This document shows positions 33,138 through 41,223 of a stretch of 64,000 nucleotides of DNA, piece after piece. Below the pieces are notes generated by a model that was given only the letters and a program-made list of their open reading frames with translations, searched no databases and was not told the DNA's origin. The stretch comes from DATGXB01 sp035298905 (lineage in GTDB: Bacteria > Cyanobacteriota > Cyanobacteriia > Cyanobacteriales > Nostocaceae), in the NCBI GenBank assembly GCA_035298905.1, contig DATGXQ010000126.1, positions 1 to 64,000 of the forward strand. The letters are read 5' to 3'. Numbering within the stretch: position 1 is the first letter of the stretch; each line of letters opens with the position of its first letter. The position numbers were made by a program, and so were the translations under genes.

Positions 33138-35189
33138 GTGCCAGACCGACCTTACTCTGAAATTGCGACAAATTCCCAACGTTTACCGATTCAGCGTTGG
33201 CAATTTTATCCCACAAAGCCAGATATAGCGCAAGAATTGGTGATTTTAACCAATCTATCTCCTATTATCTGCCAATTGCTGATTAATCGGGGCATGGAAA
33301 CGCCAGAACAAGCGCAAACTTTTCTTGACCCTGAATCTCTCAATTTACCTTCACCCTTGGAGGAATTTCCCCATTTAGCGGTGAGTGTGGAATTGTTGGA
33401 ACAGGCGATCGCTAATAAGATGAAAATTGCCATTTGTGGAGATTATGACGCAGATGGCATGACTAGTACTGCATTACTATTGCGTAGCCTCCGCGCCTTG
33501 GGTGCTGATGTAGATTACGCCATACCTAGTCGAATGCATGATGGTTATGGTATTAATAAGCGGATTGTAGAAGAATTTTACAATGAAGGTGTGGGTTTAA
33601 TTCTCACTGTTGATAATGGAATTTCTGCTTTTGAACCTATTAAAAGAGCGAGAGAATTAGGTTTACAAGTAATTATCACAGACCATCATGATCTACCCCA
33701 ACAATTACCCCCAGCTAATGCTATTCTCAACCCCAAATTAATTGCGGAAACTTCACCTTATCGCGGCGTTGCTGGTGTAGGTGTGGCTTATATTCTAGCT
33801 GTTTCTTTAGCACAGCAATTAGGAGAAGGTAGAAGTTTAATTCCTGTAATGTTAGCTTTATTTACTTTGGGAACAATTGCTGATTTAGCCCCGTTAGTTG
33901 GTGTTAATCGCCGTTGGGTAAAACGGGGTTTAAAAGTTTTACCTAAATCTAGTTTACCAGGTATTCAATGTTTAATTCAAGTGGCTGGTGTTCAACCTAG
34001 TGAAAATGGTCAAAGTGCTAATAATTCCAAAACATTAAAACCTGAAGATATTGGTTTTCGACTGGGACCGAGAATTAATGCGATCGGCAGAATTGGTGAT
34101 CCACAAATTGTTATAGATTTACTGACTACAGATGATTGGGGAATAGCACTAGAAAAAGCCATGCAGTGCGAACAAACCAACCTCCAGCGTCAGCAGATGT
34201 GCGAACAAATTGAAAAAGAAGCGATCGCTATTGTTGAAGAGTTATACAGTCAAACTTTACACCAAGATAGAGTATTAGTAGTTGTCCATGAAAACTGGCA
34301 TCACGGTGTAATCGGGATTGTGGCTTCTCGACTAGTTGAGCGTTATGGTGTTCCGGTATTTATTGCTACTAATGAAAACGAGAGTTTAATTCGCGGTTCA
34401 GCTAGAGGTATTCCCGAATTTCATGTATTTACAGCCTTAGAATTTTGTCACGATTTACTGGGTAAATTTGGTGGACATAAAGCCGCAGGTGGATTTTCTT
34501 TACCATCGGAGAATTTATCAGAATTTAGGCGGCGTTTATCTCAGTTTGCTAACAATTGTTTAGAATTACAACACCTCAAACCCTTATTAAAAATCGACAC
34601 TCAAGTCAATTTTGACCAAATCAATTCTACACTTTACGAACAGTTAAACATTCTCCATCCTTGCGGTATTGATAACCCTGATCCGGTGTTTTGGACTCCT
34701 AATGTCCACATAGCTGAACAGCAAATTGTCGGTAAAGGTCACATTAAGTTAACTCTATCACAAACAGTCAATTATCAGAGGTATGAAATAAAGGCGATCG
34801 CTTGGCGTTGGCGTGATTATTTTCCTTTACCTCAACGTCTAGACATTGCTTACAAATTGCGGGAAAATAACTTTAATGGCAAAACAACAATTGAACTAGA
34901 ATTATTAGGTGTAAGATTACCAAATCAAGCACCAGAACCTTTCTCTTTATTCCCACGTCAAGCCACTTTTGAATACAAACAGCGTCAATACACCTGTGGC
35001 GTTTATCAAAATGGTGTTGGTTCGGAACTGAGGATTAAAAATCCTGAAGGGAAAATTTTAGTGATGCAGCCAGGTAATACAATCGGGTTGATTGGCAACA
35101 GTCAAGAGGATGCAAAACAGGTTGATTTATCTCAACCTCAATTTAATTGTATTGTTCAAGCTGCTATTCAAGCTTTGGAAATTACTTAA
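33138..35189 (+). CDS. recJ: Single-stranded-DNA-specific exonuclease RecJ
   Basis: The DHH-family motifs are intact: CGDYDADGMTSTALL (motif I), LTVDNGI, ITDHHDLP (motif III), AGVGVAYILA and GPRINAIGRIGDP, and then the DHHA1 motif FGGHKAAGGFSL. RecJ degrades single-stranded DNA 5'-3' in recombination and mismatch repair. The GTG at 33138 (MPDRPYS) is preferred to the TTG at 33132, but no strong ribosome binding site is visible. It ends with an OB-like C-terminal region, as in other cyanobacterial RecJ. Confidence 0.92.
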   Translation: MPDRPYSEIATNSQRLPIQRWQFYPTKPDIAQELVILTNLSPIICQLLINRGMETPEQAQTFLDPESLNLPSPLEEFPHLAVSVELLEQAIANKMKIAICGDYDADGMTSTALLLRSLRALGADVDYAIPSRMHDGYGINKRIVEEFYNEGVGLILTVDNGISAFEPIKRARELGLQVIITDHHDLPQQLPPANAILNPKLIAETSPYRGVAGVGVAYILAVSLAQQLGEGRSLIPVMLALFTLGTIADLAPLVGVNRRWVKRGLKVLPKSSLPGIQCLIQVAGVQPSENGQSANNSKTLKPEDIGFRLGPRINAIGRIGDPQIVIDLLTTDDWGIALEKAMQCEQTNLQRQQMCEQIEKEAIAIVEELYSQTLHQDRVLVVVHENWHHGVIGIVASRLVERYGVPVFIATNENESLIRGSARGIPEFHVFTALEFCHDLLGKFGGHKAAGGFSLPSENLSEFRRRLSQFANNCLELQHLKPLLKIDTQVNFDQINSTLYEQLNILHPCGIDNPDPVFWTPNVHIAEQQIVGKGHIKLTLSQTVNYQRYEIKAIAWRWRDYFPLPQRLDIAYKLRENNFNGKTTIELELLGVRLPNQAPEPFSLFPRQATFEYKQRQYTCGVYQNGVGSELRIKNPEGKILVMQPGNTIGLIGNSQEDAKQVDLSQPQFNCIVQAAIQALEIT

Positions 35190-35244
35190 ACGTCAGTTAA
35201 TGCGGATAGTAAGATTAAGAGGCAGTTAAATGAAAATGTGAGGA

Positions 35245-35291
35245 TTTATTTAAACGCAGATGGACGCAGACAGACGCAGAGGGACGCAGAT
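35245..35291. repeat. GACGCAGA short tandem repeat
   Basis: Near-repeats of GGACGCAGA and AGACGCAGA (AACGCAGAT, GGACGCAGA, AGACGCAGAG, GGACGCAGAT) form a small array downstream of recJ. The same motif occurs around 49362-49405. Confidence 0.65.
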
Positions 35292-35468
35292 AAAAAACAA
35301 TCTCTATTTTCTGTTACTAAATTAGGAGTGCTGAGTTATTGCAGTGCAAATCTTGACAGTAATTTGCGACCTGTTGAAGTCTAGAAATTAAGTCAAAGCT
35401 GAGTAAGAAGCTGATTTTAATTCTGACTTCTGACCCTTGACTCAGCACTCATAACTTAGTTGGGACTA

Positions 35469-35597
35469 TTACAGGTCGCCGTTGCGGAAAGCTAAAACAA
35501 AGATAACTGCTGGCCCAGCAAGTACAATCAGTGCAACGAAGGTTAACTGTAAAATTACTTCCCAGTTGAGGTTGCCTAAATTTGCTAAAAAGTCCAT
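35469..35597 (-). CDS. psb30: Photosystem II protein Psb30 (Ycf12)
   Basis: The 42-residue product MDFLANLGNLNWEVILQLTF then VALIVLAGPAVIFVLAFRNG ends in DL. It matches Psb30/Ycf12, a single-helix subunit at the edge of photosystem II near cytochrome b559: the 'LIVLAGPAVI/VF' helix and the G-D/N-L end are diagnostic. A perfect GGAGG lies about 9 nt before the ATG. It is monocistronic. Confidence 0.92.
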   Translation of the reverse strand: MDFLANLGNLNWEVILQLTFVALIVLAGPAVIFVLAFRNGDL

Positions 35598-35758
35598 AAT
35601 CTTTTCCTCCCAGTGGTTTTAAAAGATTCAATAATCAATTGCACAACTCGCAACTGATCATATCTGGCTAAAGGCGACCAGATTTAATTTACTTAACAAA
35701 ATTATAGAAAAAAACACAAAAAAGTAAAATAGCAAACAGACAAAGGGGTTTGATCAAA

Positions 35759-36118
35759 ATGGCTACTTGGCAATGTGTAAAGCAATGTGGTGCTTGCTGT
35801 CACCTAGATCCAGCAGAACGTCCAGATTTGGAAGATTATCTCACACCAGAGGAACTAGAGTTGTATTTGAGTATGGTTGGTGAGGACGGTTGGTGTGTAA
35901 ATTTTGACCATGATACACGAGAATGCCGCATTTATTCCCAGCGTCCGCGCTTCTGTCGGGTGACAGTAGAGACATTTACAGAGATGTTTGGGATTGAACC
36001 AGAAGAGTTAGACGATTTTGCCATAGATTGCTGTCGTCAGCAAATTGAAGGGGTTTATGGCGATCGCAGTTTGGAAATTTTGCGCTTCGATCGCGCGATC
36101 GGTTACATCGAATGTTAA
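35759..36118 (+). CDS. YkgJ-family cysteine cluster protein
   Basis: The 119-residue protein has the CxxxCxxCC cluster near the start (CVKQCGACCHLDP), a middle pair (WCVNFDHDTRECRIYSQRP followed by RFC) and a late CC. These residues form the metal or iron-sulfur site of YkgJ/CxxCxxCC proteins. The role is not established. The ATG at 35759 is preferred to the TTG at 35750. Monocistronic, upstream of the GDT1 pair. Confidence 0.8.
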   Translation: MATWQCVKQCGACCHLDPAERPDLEDYLTPEELELYLSMVGEDGWCVNFDHDTRECRIYSQRPRFCRVTVETFTEMFGIEPEELDDFAIDCCRQQIEGVYGDRSLEILRFDRAIGYIEC

Positions 36119-36237
36119 TGAAGAATAGCGGGTTTCACAAGTTTCTGTGCTATTTTCTCCTAAAAAGTTGCAATTTATTACAATCATCTGAGAAAATGAA
36201 AGGAATATGAAAAAACCTAGCAATAGAATTACTACTT

Positions 36238-36642
36238 GTGAAACTCGACTCACCACCCGTCAGCATTTCTAGCGATTCTCCGACCACAAGCCAGTTAAAT
36301 CTGGAAAATGAGACTCAAGCAACACTCCAGCCTGTAGTTAGCAGCGATGACAAAAAGCGAGAATCTGTTTTTGTCACATTTAGTACAACATTTGTCACTA
36401 TCTTTTTAGCAGAAATTGGCGATAAAACCCAACTTTCAACATTACTAATGAGTGCAGAATCTCATGCACCTTGGGTAGTTTTCCTGGGTTCTGGTGCTGC
36501 ATTAATTACTACAAGTTTATTAGGTGTATTATTGGGTAGTTGGATAGCCAGCAAACTCAGCCCTAAAACTGTAGAAAAATCAGCAGGTGTAATGTTATTG
36601 CTAATTTCTATCATGCTAGTTTGGGATATAATTGGCAATTAA
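36238..36642 (+). CDS. GDT1/UPF0016 (TMEM165-type) transporter, first half
   Basis: Residues about 55-130 are one GDT1 repeat: FLAEIGDKTQLSTLLMSAESH contains the E-x-G-D-K-T signature, followed by two more hydrophobic segments ending in SIMLVWDIIG. UPF0016 proteins export Mn2+ or Ca2+ or protect manganese homeostasis, and normally have two such repeats in one chain. Here only one is present; the partner half is the next gene, 78 bp downstream. An acidic cytosolic tail of about 45 residues comes first. Start is GTG. Confidence 0.8.
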   Translation: MKLDSPPVSISSDSPTTSQLNLENETQATLQPVVSSDDKKRESVFVTFSTTFVTIFLAEIGDKTQLSTLLMSAESHAPWVVFLGSGAALITTSLLGVLLGSWIASKLSPKTVEKSAGVMLLLISIMLVWDIIGN

Positions 36643-36720
36643 ACAGCAAAAGCATGTATGAAGCTAACTGTCTAGTCAAACAGTTTTTAACTTTTAATTT
36701 TTCATTTTTAACTGTTCACT

Positions 36721-37011
36721 ATGGATTGGAATCTTTTAGGACTAAGCTTTATTACGGTTTTTCTGTCAGAATTAGGTGATAAAAGTCAACTAGCAGCGAT
36801 CGCACTTTCTGGTCGTGGTCAATCACAAAAAGCTGTATTCTTTGGCACGGCTGGCGCACTGTTATTAACTAGCTTTTTAGGCGCGATCGCTGGGGGAGTA
36901 GTATCAGAAATATTACCTACTAGATTGTTGAAGGCGATCGCAGCTGTAGGATTTGCTATCTTAGCTATTCGTTTGCTGTTACCCAAAAATGAAAGTGAAA
37001 CAGAAGATTAA
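36721..37011 (+). CDS. GDT1/UPF0016 (TMEM165-type) transporter, second half
   Basis: The 96-residue protein has the complementary repeat: FLSELGDKSQLAAIALSGRG (E-x-G-D-K-S) and two further hydrophobic segments (LLTSFLGAIAGGVV, AIAAVGFAILAIRLLL). Together with the 36238 gene it makes the usual two-repeat transporter; a heterodimer is likely. The two genes are on one strand and probably in one operon. Confidence 0.85.
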   Translation: MDWNLLGLSFITVFLSELGDKSQLAAIALSGRGQSQKAVFFGTAGALLLTSFLGAIAGGVVSEILPTRLLKAIAAVGFAILAIRLLLPKNESETED

Positions 37012-37451
37012 CTAGCTTTTTCAGCTAAAAATACTATTTAGCTAAATAATACAAGCATCGGCGTGGTCTAGCTACGCCGAACAAAAACTTACTATAAAAG
37101 GCGAAATTTATTAAATCAAATAATTTGATAGTCAGTAGTAGTTAATCTAATACATTATTCTCTTAATTTTATCAGCTAAATTTTTGACACTTCACGAAAT
37201 TAAAATCAACTAAAATAGTGCTAATGATTAAGTTATTCGGCATACATCATAATTTTTGAGTGCATCCGACTTGTATAATTTCCAGCCAAATCATTGTTAA
37301 CTATATTCTGCTGGACTAGGAAAAATGGTGAACCAAAAGCGTTGCACCTGCGTCGTCTAGTGGACAAATGCTTGTAGACTGTATGACAAACACATTGCAT
37401 CACCAAAAAATGCGATCGCACAAGTGGCCAGATAAAGCATCATTTAAAAGT
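37012..37451. other. Intergenic stretch with hairpin
   Basis: TCGGCGT (37058-37064) and ACGCCGA (37074-37080) make a 7-bp hairpin just after the GDT1 gene, probably a repeat or terminator-like structure. The rest is AT-rich. The next gene may start upstream of 37452 (in-frame starts at 37368 and 37383). Confidence 0.5.
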
Positions 37452-38678
37452 ATGAACTTCATTTTCCTGCGTTCAGGGTGGCAACGTAGCATAATAGCCG
37501 TTCGTCAGATTTTACCCAAAAAAAGCTTGTTTTCTCTACTGCTCTTTTTCTCTTTTCTCTCAGTTTTACTTTTAGGCAGCTTTACTCCAATTAATGCCCA
37601 AATACCCCGTCAAGAAATTCGTGGCGTTTGGATGACAAACAACGATCTTGATATCATGAAAGATCGGAATAAAGTTCAAGAAGCTGTTACCCAACTACGA
37701 AAACTTAACTTTAATACCATCTATCCCGTAGTATGGAATTCAGGATATGTAATGTATCCCAGCCCTGTAGCGCAAAAAATCGGTATTCAACCATTTGTAT
37801 TTCGCGGTTCAGATGGACATGATATTTTAGCTGATGTAATTGCTAAAGCCCATAGTCAAAATTTATTAGTAGTTCCTTGGTTTGAATTTGGGTTTATGGC
37901 TCCCCCAACATCAGAATTAGTATTAAATAAACCAGAGTGGTTTACACAAAAACAAGACGGTAGTCAAACTTCTATTAGTGCGGCTGGTGAAGTAATGTGG
38001 CTTAATCCCTTCCGTCCAGAAGTACAGAAATTTATCACTGATTTAGTCTTAGAAGTTGTTACTAAATACGATGTTGATGGGATTCAGTTTGACGACCACA
38101 TGAGTTTACCCCGTGAATTTGGTTATGATCAATACACCATCAATTTATACAAACAAGAAACCAAAAATCTCCCACCTAAAAATGTTGATGATTTAGACTG
38201 GGTAGCTTGGCGGGCAAATAAAATTACCAATTTCATGATTCAACTCAACCAAGCAGTAAAACAAAGAAAACCAAAAGCCATCTTCTCAGTTTCTCCCAAT
38301 TATTACGACTTTGCCTATAAGCTACAACTACAAGACTGGTTAAGTTGGGTAAGATTAAATATTGTAGATGAGCTAATTGTGCAAGTTTATCGCCCAAATT
38401 TACCAAGTTTCGTCGAAAAACTCGACCGCCCAGAAATGGAAGAAGTAAAAAACATGGTTCCTAATACTGGGGTGGGAATTATGGCAGGTTTAAGAACAAA
38501 CCCTGTACCCATACAACTAATTAAATCTCAAGTTAGTGCAGCCCAAGAACGAGGATTAGGAGTAATTTTCTTTTATTACGAAAGCCTCTGGAATGCCGCA
38601 CCAGAACCCATAGCCGAACGCCAATCTGGATTCCAAACCCTCTTCCCCAATCCAGCTTTGAGAGCGCGTTTAGATTAA
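37452..38678 (+). CDS. GHL10-type glycoside hydrolase-like exported protein
   Basis: A signal or anchor segment (KSLFSLLLFFSFLSVLLLGSFT) precedes a (beta/alpha)8 domain of the DUF187/GHL10 family: IRGVWMTNNDLDIM, TIYPVVWNSGYVMYPS, WFEFGFMAPP, DGIQFDDHMSLPREFGYD and GIMAGLRTNP. The family includes enzymes acting on peptidoglycan- or polysaccharide-type glycans and cyanobacterial wall proteins, but activity is mostly unproven. The ATG at 37452 gives a normal signal sequence. Monocistronic. Confidence 0.8.
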   Translation: MNFIFLRSGWQRSIIAVRQILPKKSLFSLLLFFSFLSVLLLGSFTPINAQIPRQEIRGVWMTNNDLDIMKDRNKVQEAVTQLRKLNFNTIYPVVWNSGYVMYPSPVAQKIGIQPFVFRGSDGHDILADVIAKAHSQNLLVVPWFEFGFMAPPTSELVLNKPEWFTQKQDGSQTSISAAGEVMWLNPFRPEVQKFITDLVLEVVTKYDVDGIQFDDHMSLPREFGYDQYTINLYKQETKNLPPKNVDDLDWVAWRANKITNFMIQLNQAVKQRKPKAIFSVSPNYYDFAYKLQLQDWLSWVRLNIVDELIVQVYRPNLPSFVEKLDRPEMEEVKNMVPNTGVGIMAGLRTNPVPIQLIKSQVSAAQERGLGVIFFYYESLWNAAPEPIAERQSGFQTLFPNPALRARLD

Positions 38679-38714
38679 GCTAGAAGGCAGGAAGCAGGAG
38701 TTAATAAATCGGCA

Positions 38715-38735
38715 GGACATGGCAGTGCCATGTCC
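38715..38735. repeat. Palindromic hairpin, GGACATGGCA type
   Basis: GGACATGGCA (38715-38724), one base, and TGCCATGTCC (38726-38735), followed by CTAC. Same family as 39029, 40529 and 56399, with different stem bases. Confidence 0.85.
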
Positions 38736-38768
38736 CTACCATACAATCCTCATAGCTCATTTGAAATT

Positions 38769-38875
38769 ATACAGCAGAATTCAGGAGTCAGGAGTCAGGA
38801 GTCAGAAGTAAAAGTCGCTTGGTGTCTGAGTTTCGATTTTCAATTTGTACCTCATGTACTGGAAATATGCTGTAT
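38769..38875 (+). repeat. 105-bp modular repeat, copy H (GGAGTCA type)
   Basis: Starts ATACAGCAG, has three GGAGTCA units, AAGTCGCTTGGTGTCTGAG, then TTTGTACCTCATGTACTGG and ends TGCTGTATAA. It shares the ends with the GGGAACA type but has another heptamer. Confidence 0.8.
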
Positions 38876-39028
38876 AATTACCGAATGTTTTAGAAATCGG
38901 AGTCTTAATTTTTTTATGTTCATTATTGTTTTTTGAGTTTTCACAATCTTCACACACACGATTAATATAATATTGAAATTAATGCCATTTAATTAAAACT
39001 ATAAGACTGTAATATATAAATATATTGT

Positions 39029-39053
39029 GTAGAGACATGGCAATGCCATGTCC
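39029..39053. repeat. Palindromic hairpin, GTAGAGAC type
   Basis: GTAGAGACATGGCA then A and TGCCATGTCC form a near-perfect palindrome. The stem differs from 56399 by paired substitutions. Confidence 0.85.
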
Positions 39054-39178
39054 TTCCGAGAATATTAATTTTATTGCAAAATTCCCATAATATAAACCTC
39101 AAAAGGCTTGATTTGCTTTCAATTTGCACAGTTCAGCATAGTTTAGGTAGCCTCTAATTTTATTTCCTTTGGATATTG

Positions 39179-39207
39179 TTGACAAAGATTTTTCGATGGT
39201 ATATTCT
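39179..39207 (+). promoter_or_regulatory. Putative sigma-70-type promoter without a gene
   Basis: TTGACA (39179-39184), 17 bp, TATTCT (39202-39207). No coding gene follows for over 400 bp, so it could drive a non-coding RNA. Confidence 0.4.
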
Positions 39208-39620
39208 TAATTTATATGTATAGGCGGACAGTTTATCTAAAAGAACAAACCGCTACAGCGCATCAAAACACAAGTAATCCTTATGTGACGAAAATGTTCT
39301 TGATTAAGTCTTGAGCCGCCTTTAAAATATTTATCGCGCTGAAGTTGGTGTGTTCTGGCAAAAACAGTAAAAAACAACTCTGACAACTGTAGGTTTTTTG
39401 TTGTGTAGAGGTTTTGATACTGCAATAACTCCATAAAGCAGATTGAGTTCTCAAAATTTGAGAGCTTTAATTGTCTATGGTTGAATGCCAGGATATACTA
39501 ACTTTAGTTGTATATACTTTGTGAAATCAATCTGCTGTTGTGTAGTTACTGCAAAATCTTGAACTCTCATCACAAAAACCTCCAGTTGTGGAAAATTAAC
39601 AGCATCCCAACAGAGGTAAA

Positions 39621-39845
39621 ATGCCTAACAAACCAAAAGATAAAGCTATTAAAATTCTTACTCAGTACGAAAGATTAGCAAATAAATATGGTTTAAAGCT
39701 ATCAGATGAGAAAATCAAAGAACTGAATGATTTACGAGATAGAGGATTAATTAAAATCTCAAATCTTCCTGCTAAATTACGCGCTGAGTTTCCTGGTGAG
39801 TTTCGTGATATGAATCTTAATGACATTCGAGCGTATCAGGAGTAA
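39621..39845 (+). CDS. Small hypothetical protein paired with HEAT-repeat protein (74 aa)
   Basis: The product (MPNKPKDKAIKILTQYERLANKYG...) is basic and helical; its end, SNLPAKLRAEFPGEFRDMNL, resembles the tail of some bacterial polymorphic-toxin C-terminal domains ('LPxxLRxEFPxxF'). CAGAGG precedes the ATG by about 5 nt, so it is translated on its own. It lies 26 bp before the HEAT-repeat gene and is probably cotranscribed. It may be a small toxin-like or regulatory protein; the resemblance is weak and by eye. Confidence 0.5.
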   Translation: MPNKPKDKAIKILTQYERLANKYGLKLSDEKIKELNDLRDRGLIKISNLPAKLRAEFPGEFRDMNLNDIRAYQE

Positions 39846-39871
39846 AATAAATGAATTAGAGGAGGTAAGAC

Positions 39872-40498
39872 ATGAGTTTTTATCCAGAACTCGATAACCT
39901 CAATTTAGAAGAACTCGCTAATCGCTTTCAACTTCCACCACCAGCAGGAGAAAGTGAAGCTTTATACTACCAAGAAATAGCTGATATAATAGCCAACACA
40001 GGTAAAGCAGGTATAGACTTTCTATTTAGCAAAATTAATGATGCAAACACAGTACGATTACAAGCAATTATCTTTGCGCTGACAGGAGCAAAATTAGAAA
40101 ATTCTCAACTCAAAAGTTTATTAATTAACTATCTTCATAATCAAAATCCCTCAATTGTTATGGAAGCAATAGAGGGTTTAATTAGATTAGAAGCAAAAGA
40201 AACAAAAAATGAGATTTTAGCTTTGCGTGAACATTCTTCGCAATATGTAAGAAGTAGTGTTTTGCGCTATATCAGTAAGTTATATCCTGAAGAAGCACTA
40301 CCTTTATTAATAGAAGGCTTGAAAGATCCAGATTATGTTGTGCGGGAAAGTGCAGCCGATGAACTAGGAGAATTAGAAGCTGTAGAAGCCATAGAATATC
40401 TACAACCACTAACAGAAGATGCTCATCCAGATGTTAGACAAGCTGCACAAACCAGTATTGAAATATTAAGAGGAAATTTTTCTTACAGCATTTCTTGA
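39872..40498 (+). CDS. HEAT-repeat protein (208 aa)
   Basis: Helical repeats of about 30 residues are visible, for example LLINYLHNQNPSIVMEAIEG, LREHSSQYVRSSVLRYISKL, LIEGLKDPDYVVRESAADEL and LTEDAHPDVRQAAQTSIEIL. HEAT/PBS-lyase-like repeats act as protein-binding surfaces or, in phycobilisome metabolism, as bilin lyases. A strong AGAGGAGG precedes the ATG. Its tie with the 74-residue gene suggests a two-gene unit, perhaps toxin with immunity or enzyme with adaptor; function is unknown. Confidence 0.7.
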   Translation: MSFYPELDNLNLEELANRFQLPPPAGESEALYYQEIADIIANTGKAGIDFLFSKINDANTVRLQAIIFALTGAKLENSQLKSLLINYLHNQNPSIVMEAIEGLIRLEAKETKNEILALREHSSQYVRSSVLRYISKLYPEEALPLLIEGLKDPDYVVRESAADELGELEAVEAIEYLQPLTEDAHPDVRQAAQTSIEILRGNFSYSIS

Positions 40499-40528
40499 TT
40501 GAGGATAAATTATGAATATGTAAATTTT

Positions 40529-40556
40529 GTAGAGATGTTACATGGAACGTCTCTAC
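40529..40556. repeat. Palindromic hairpin, GTAGAGATGTTACA type
   Basis: The halves GTAGAGATGTTACA and TGGAACGTCTCTAC are complementary at 12 of 14 positions. Same family as 38715, 39029 and 56399. Confidence 0.75.
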
Positions 40557-40586
40557 GTTTTAGAGAATTATTTATTGCTGTAAATA

Positions 40587-41087
40587 TCAACCTTTAACCA
40601 TTTCAAATTCTAATTGATGATTCTTGCGAAAATCATAACTACCAAAATCTACAATATTGGTATCACTCAATTCTAAATTATAAAAATTGACAAAATCATG
40701 ATCAAAGTAGGGGCCAGCGTGCCAAGTACCTTCATTTAGTTTAATAAAACAGTTTCCGGGAATATAAAAAGCAGCAAGTTTTTCTAAATTAGGTTGATCA
40801 CTGTCATTATTTGGTGGACAAACTGCCATAAACCAATCTTTTCCTTCTAATGCACCTAAACATTGAGTACATTTTACATGACGTGCAATGTTGTGAAATT
40901 TTCTTCCTCTTTTCTCCAAACGCATAATATAAAATCTTGGAATACCATTTTGTAAATTTAATTGTGCATCTGTTTCATCAAATGGTTTACCGTCATGGCT
41001 GGGAAAAATCACTTGTCCATAACTTTGAAAATTTTCTGGTGTAATCAATTCTGCTTTGATTTGTTGCAATGTTGGAGATGCATTCAT
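40587..41087 (-). CDS. allA: Ureidoglycolate lyase
   Basis: The 166-residue cupin-like enzyme releases urea from ureidoglycolate in purine (allantoin) breakdown. LITPENFQSYGQVIFP starts the family, ARHVKCTQCLGALEGKDWFMAV holds the characteristic H-x-x-x-Q region, and LNEGTWHAGPYFDHDFVNFYNLEL the WH motif. The ATG at 41087 is preferred because AGGA precedes it by about 8 nt. It is divergent from the BMP lipoprotein gene with a dyad (41163-41181) between them. Confidence 0.85.
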   Translation of the reverse strand: MNASPTLQQIKAELITPENFQSYGQVIFPSHDGKPFDETDAQLNLQNGIPRFYIMRLEKRGRKFHNIARHVKCTQCLGALEGKDWFMAVCPPNNDSDQPNLEKLAAFYIPGNCFIKLNEGTWHAGPYFDHDFVNFYNLELSDTNIVDFGSYDFRKNHQLEFEMVKG

Positions 41088-41162
41088 AAAAAAATCCTTA
41101 TCTGTGCAATTTTGATTATAGCGTTTCCTGTTTGCCAGCAATAGATTATAATTTTTCCTTAG

Positions 41163-41181
41163 AGTGATGCTATATATCACT
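41163..41181. promoter_or_regulatory. Dyad between allA and the BMP lipoprotein gene
   Basis: AGTGAT (41163-41168) and ATCACT (41176-41181) form a perfect inverted repeat in the divergent promoter region. It may be an operator for purine-responsive control; no regulator is known. Confidence 0.4.
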
Positions 41182-41223
41182 AAAGGAAAGTGTCAAGGTT
41201 TTTCAATGTGTGAGGGGTAATCT

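Larger units (their letters stand above)
38679..39620. other. Repeat-rich intergenic stretch
   Basis: 940 bp. It contains the palindromes at 38715-38735 and 39029-39053, modular repeat copy H, a consensus-like promoter at 39179-39207, a CTCAAA-A-TTTGAG palindrome at 39450-39462 and no convincing gene. Open frames at 38730-38936 and 39237-39434 are repeat sequence or random. Confidence 0.6.

Noticed and set aside
37300..37400. Sequence with TCGTCTAGTGGACAA looked like a tRNA fragment
   Set aside because: No cloverleaf with acceptor stem and T-loop could be formed.
38730..38936. Open frame of 68 codons
   Set aside because: It is made of the palindrome and modular repeat copy H.
39237..39434. 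Minus-strand open frame of 65 codons
   Set aside because: Random composition, no ribosome binding site, and it lies downstream of a possible RNA promoter on the other strand.
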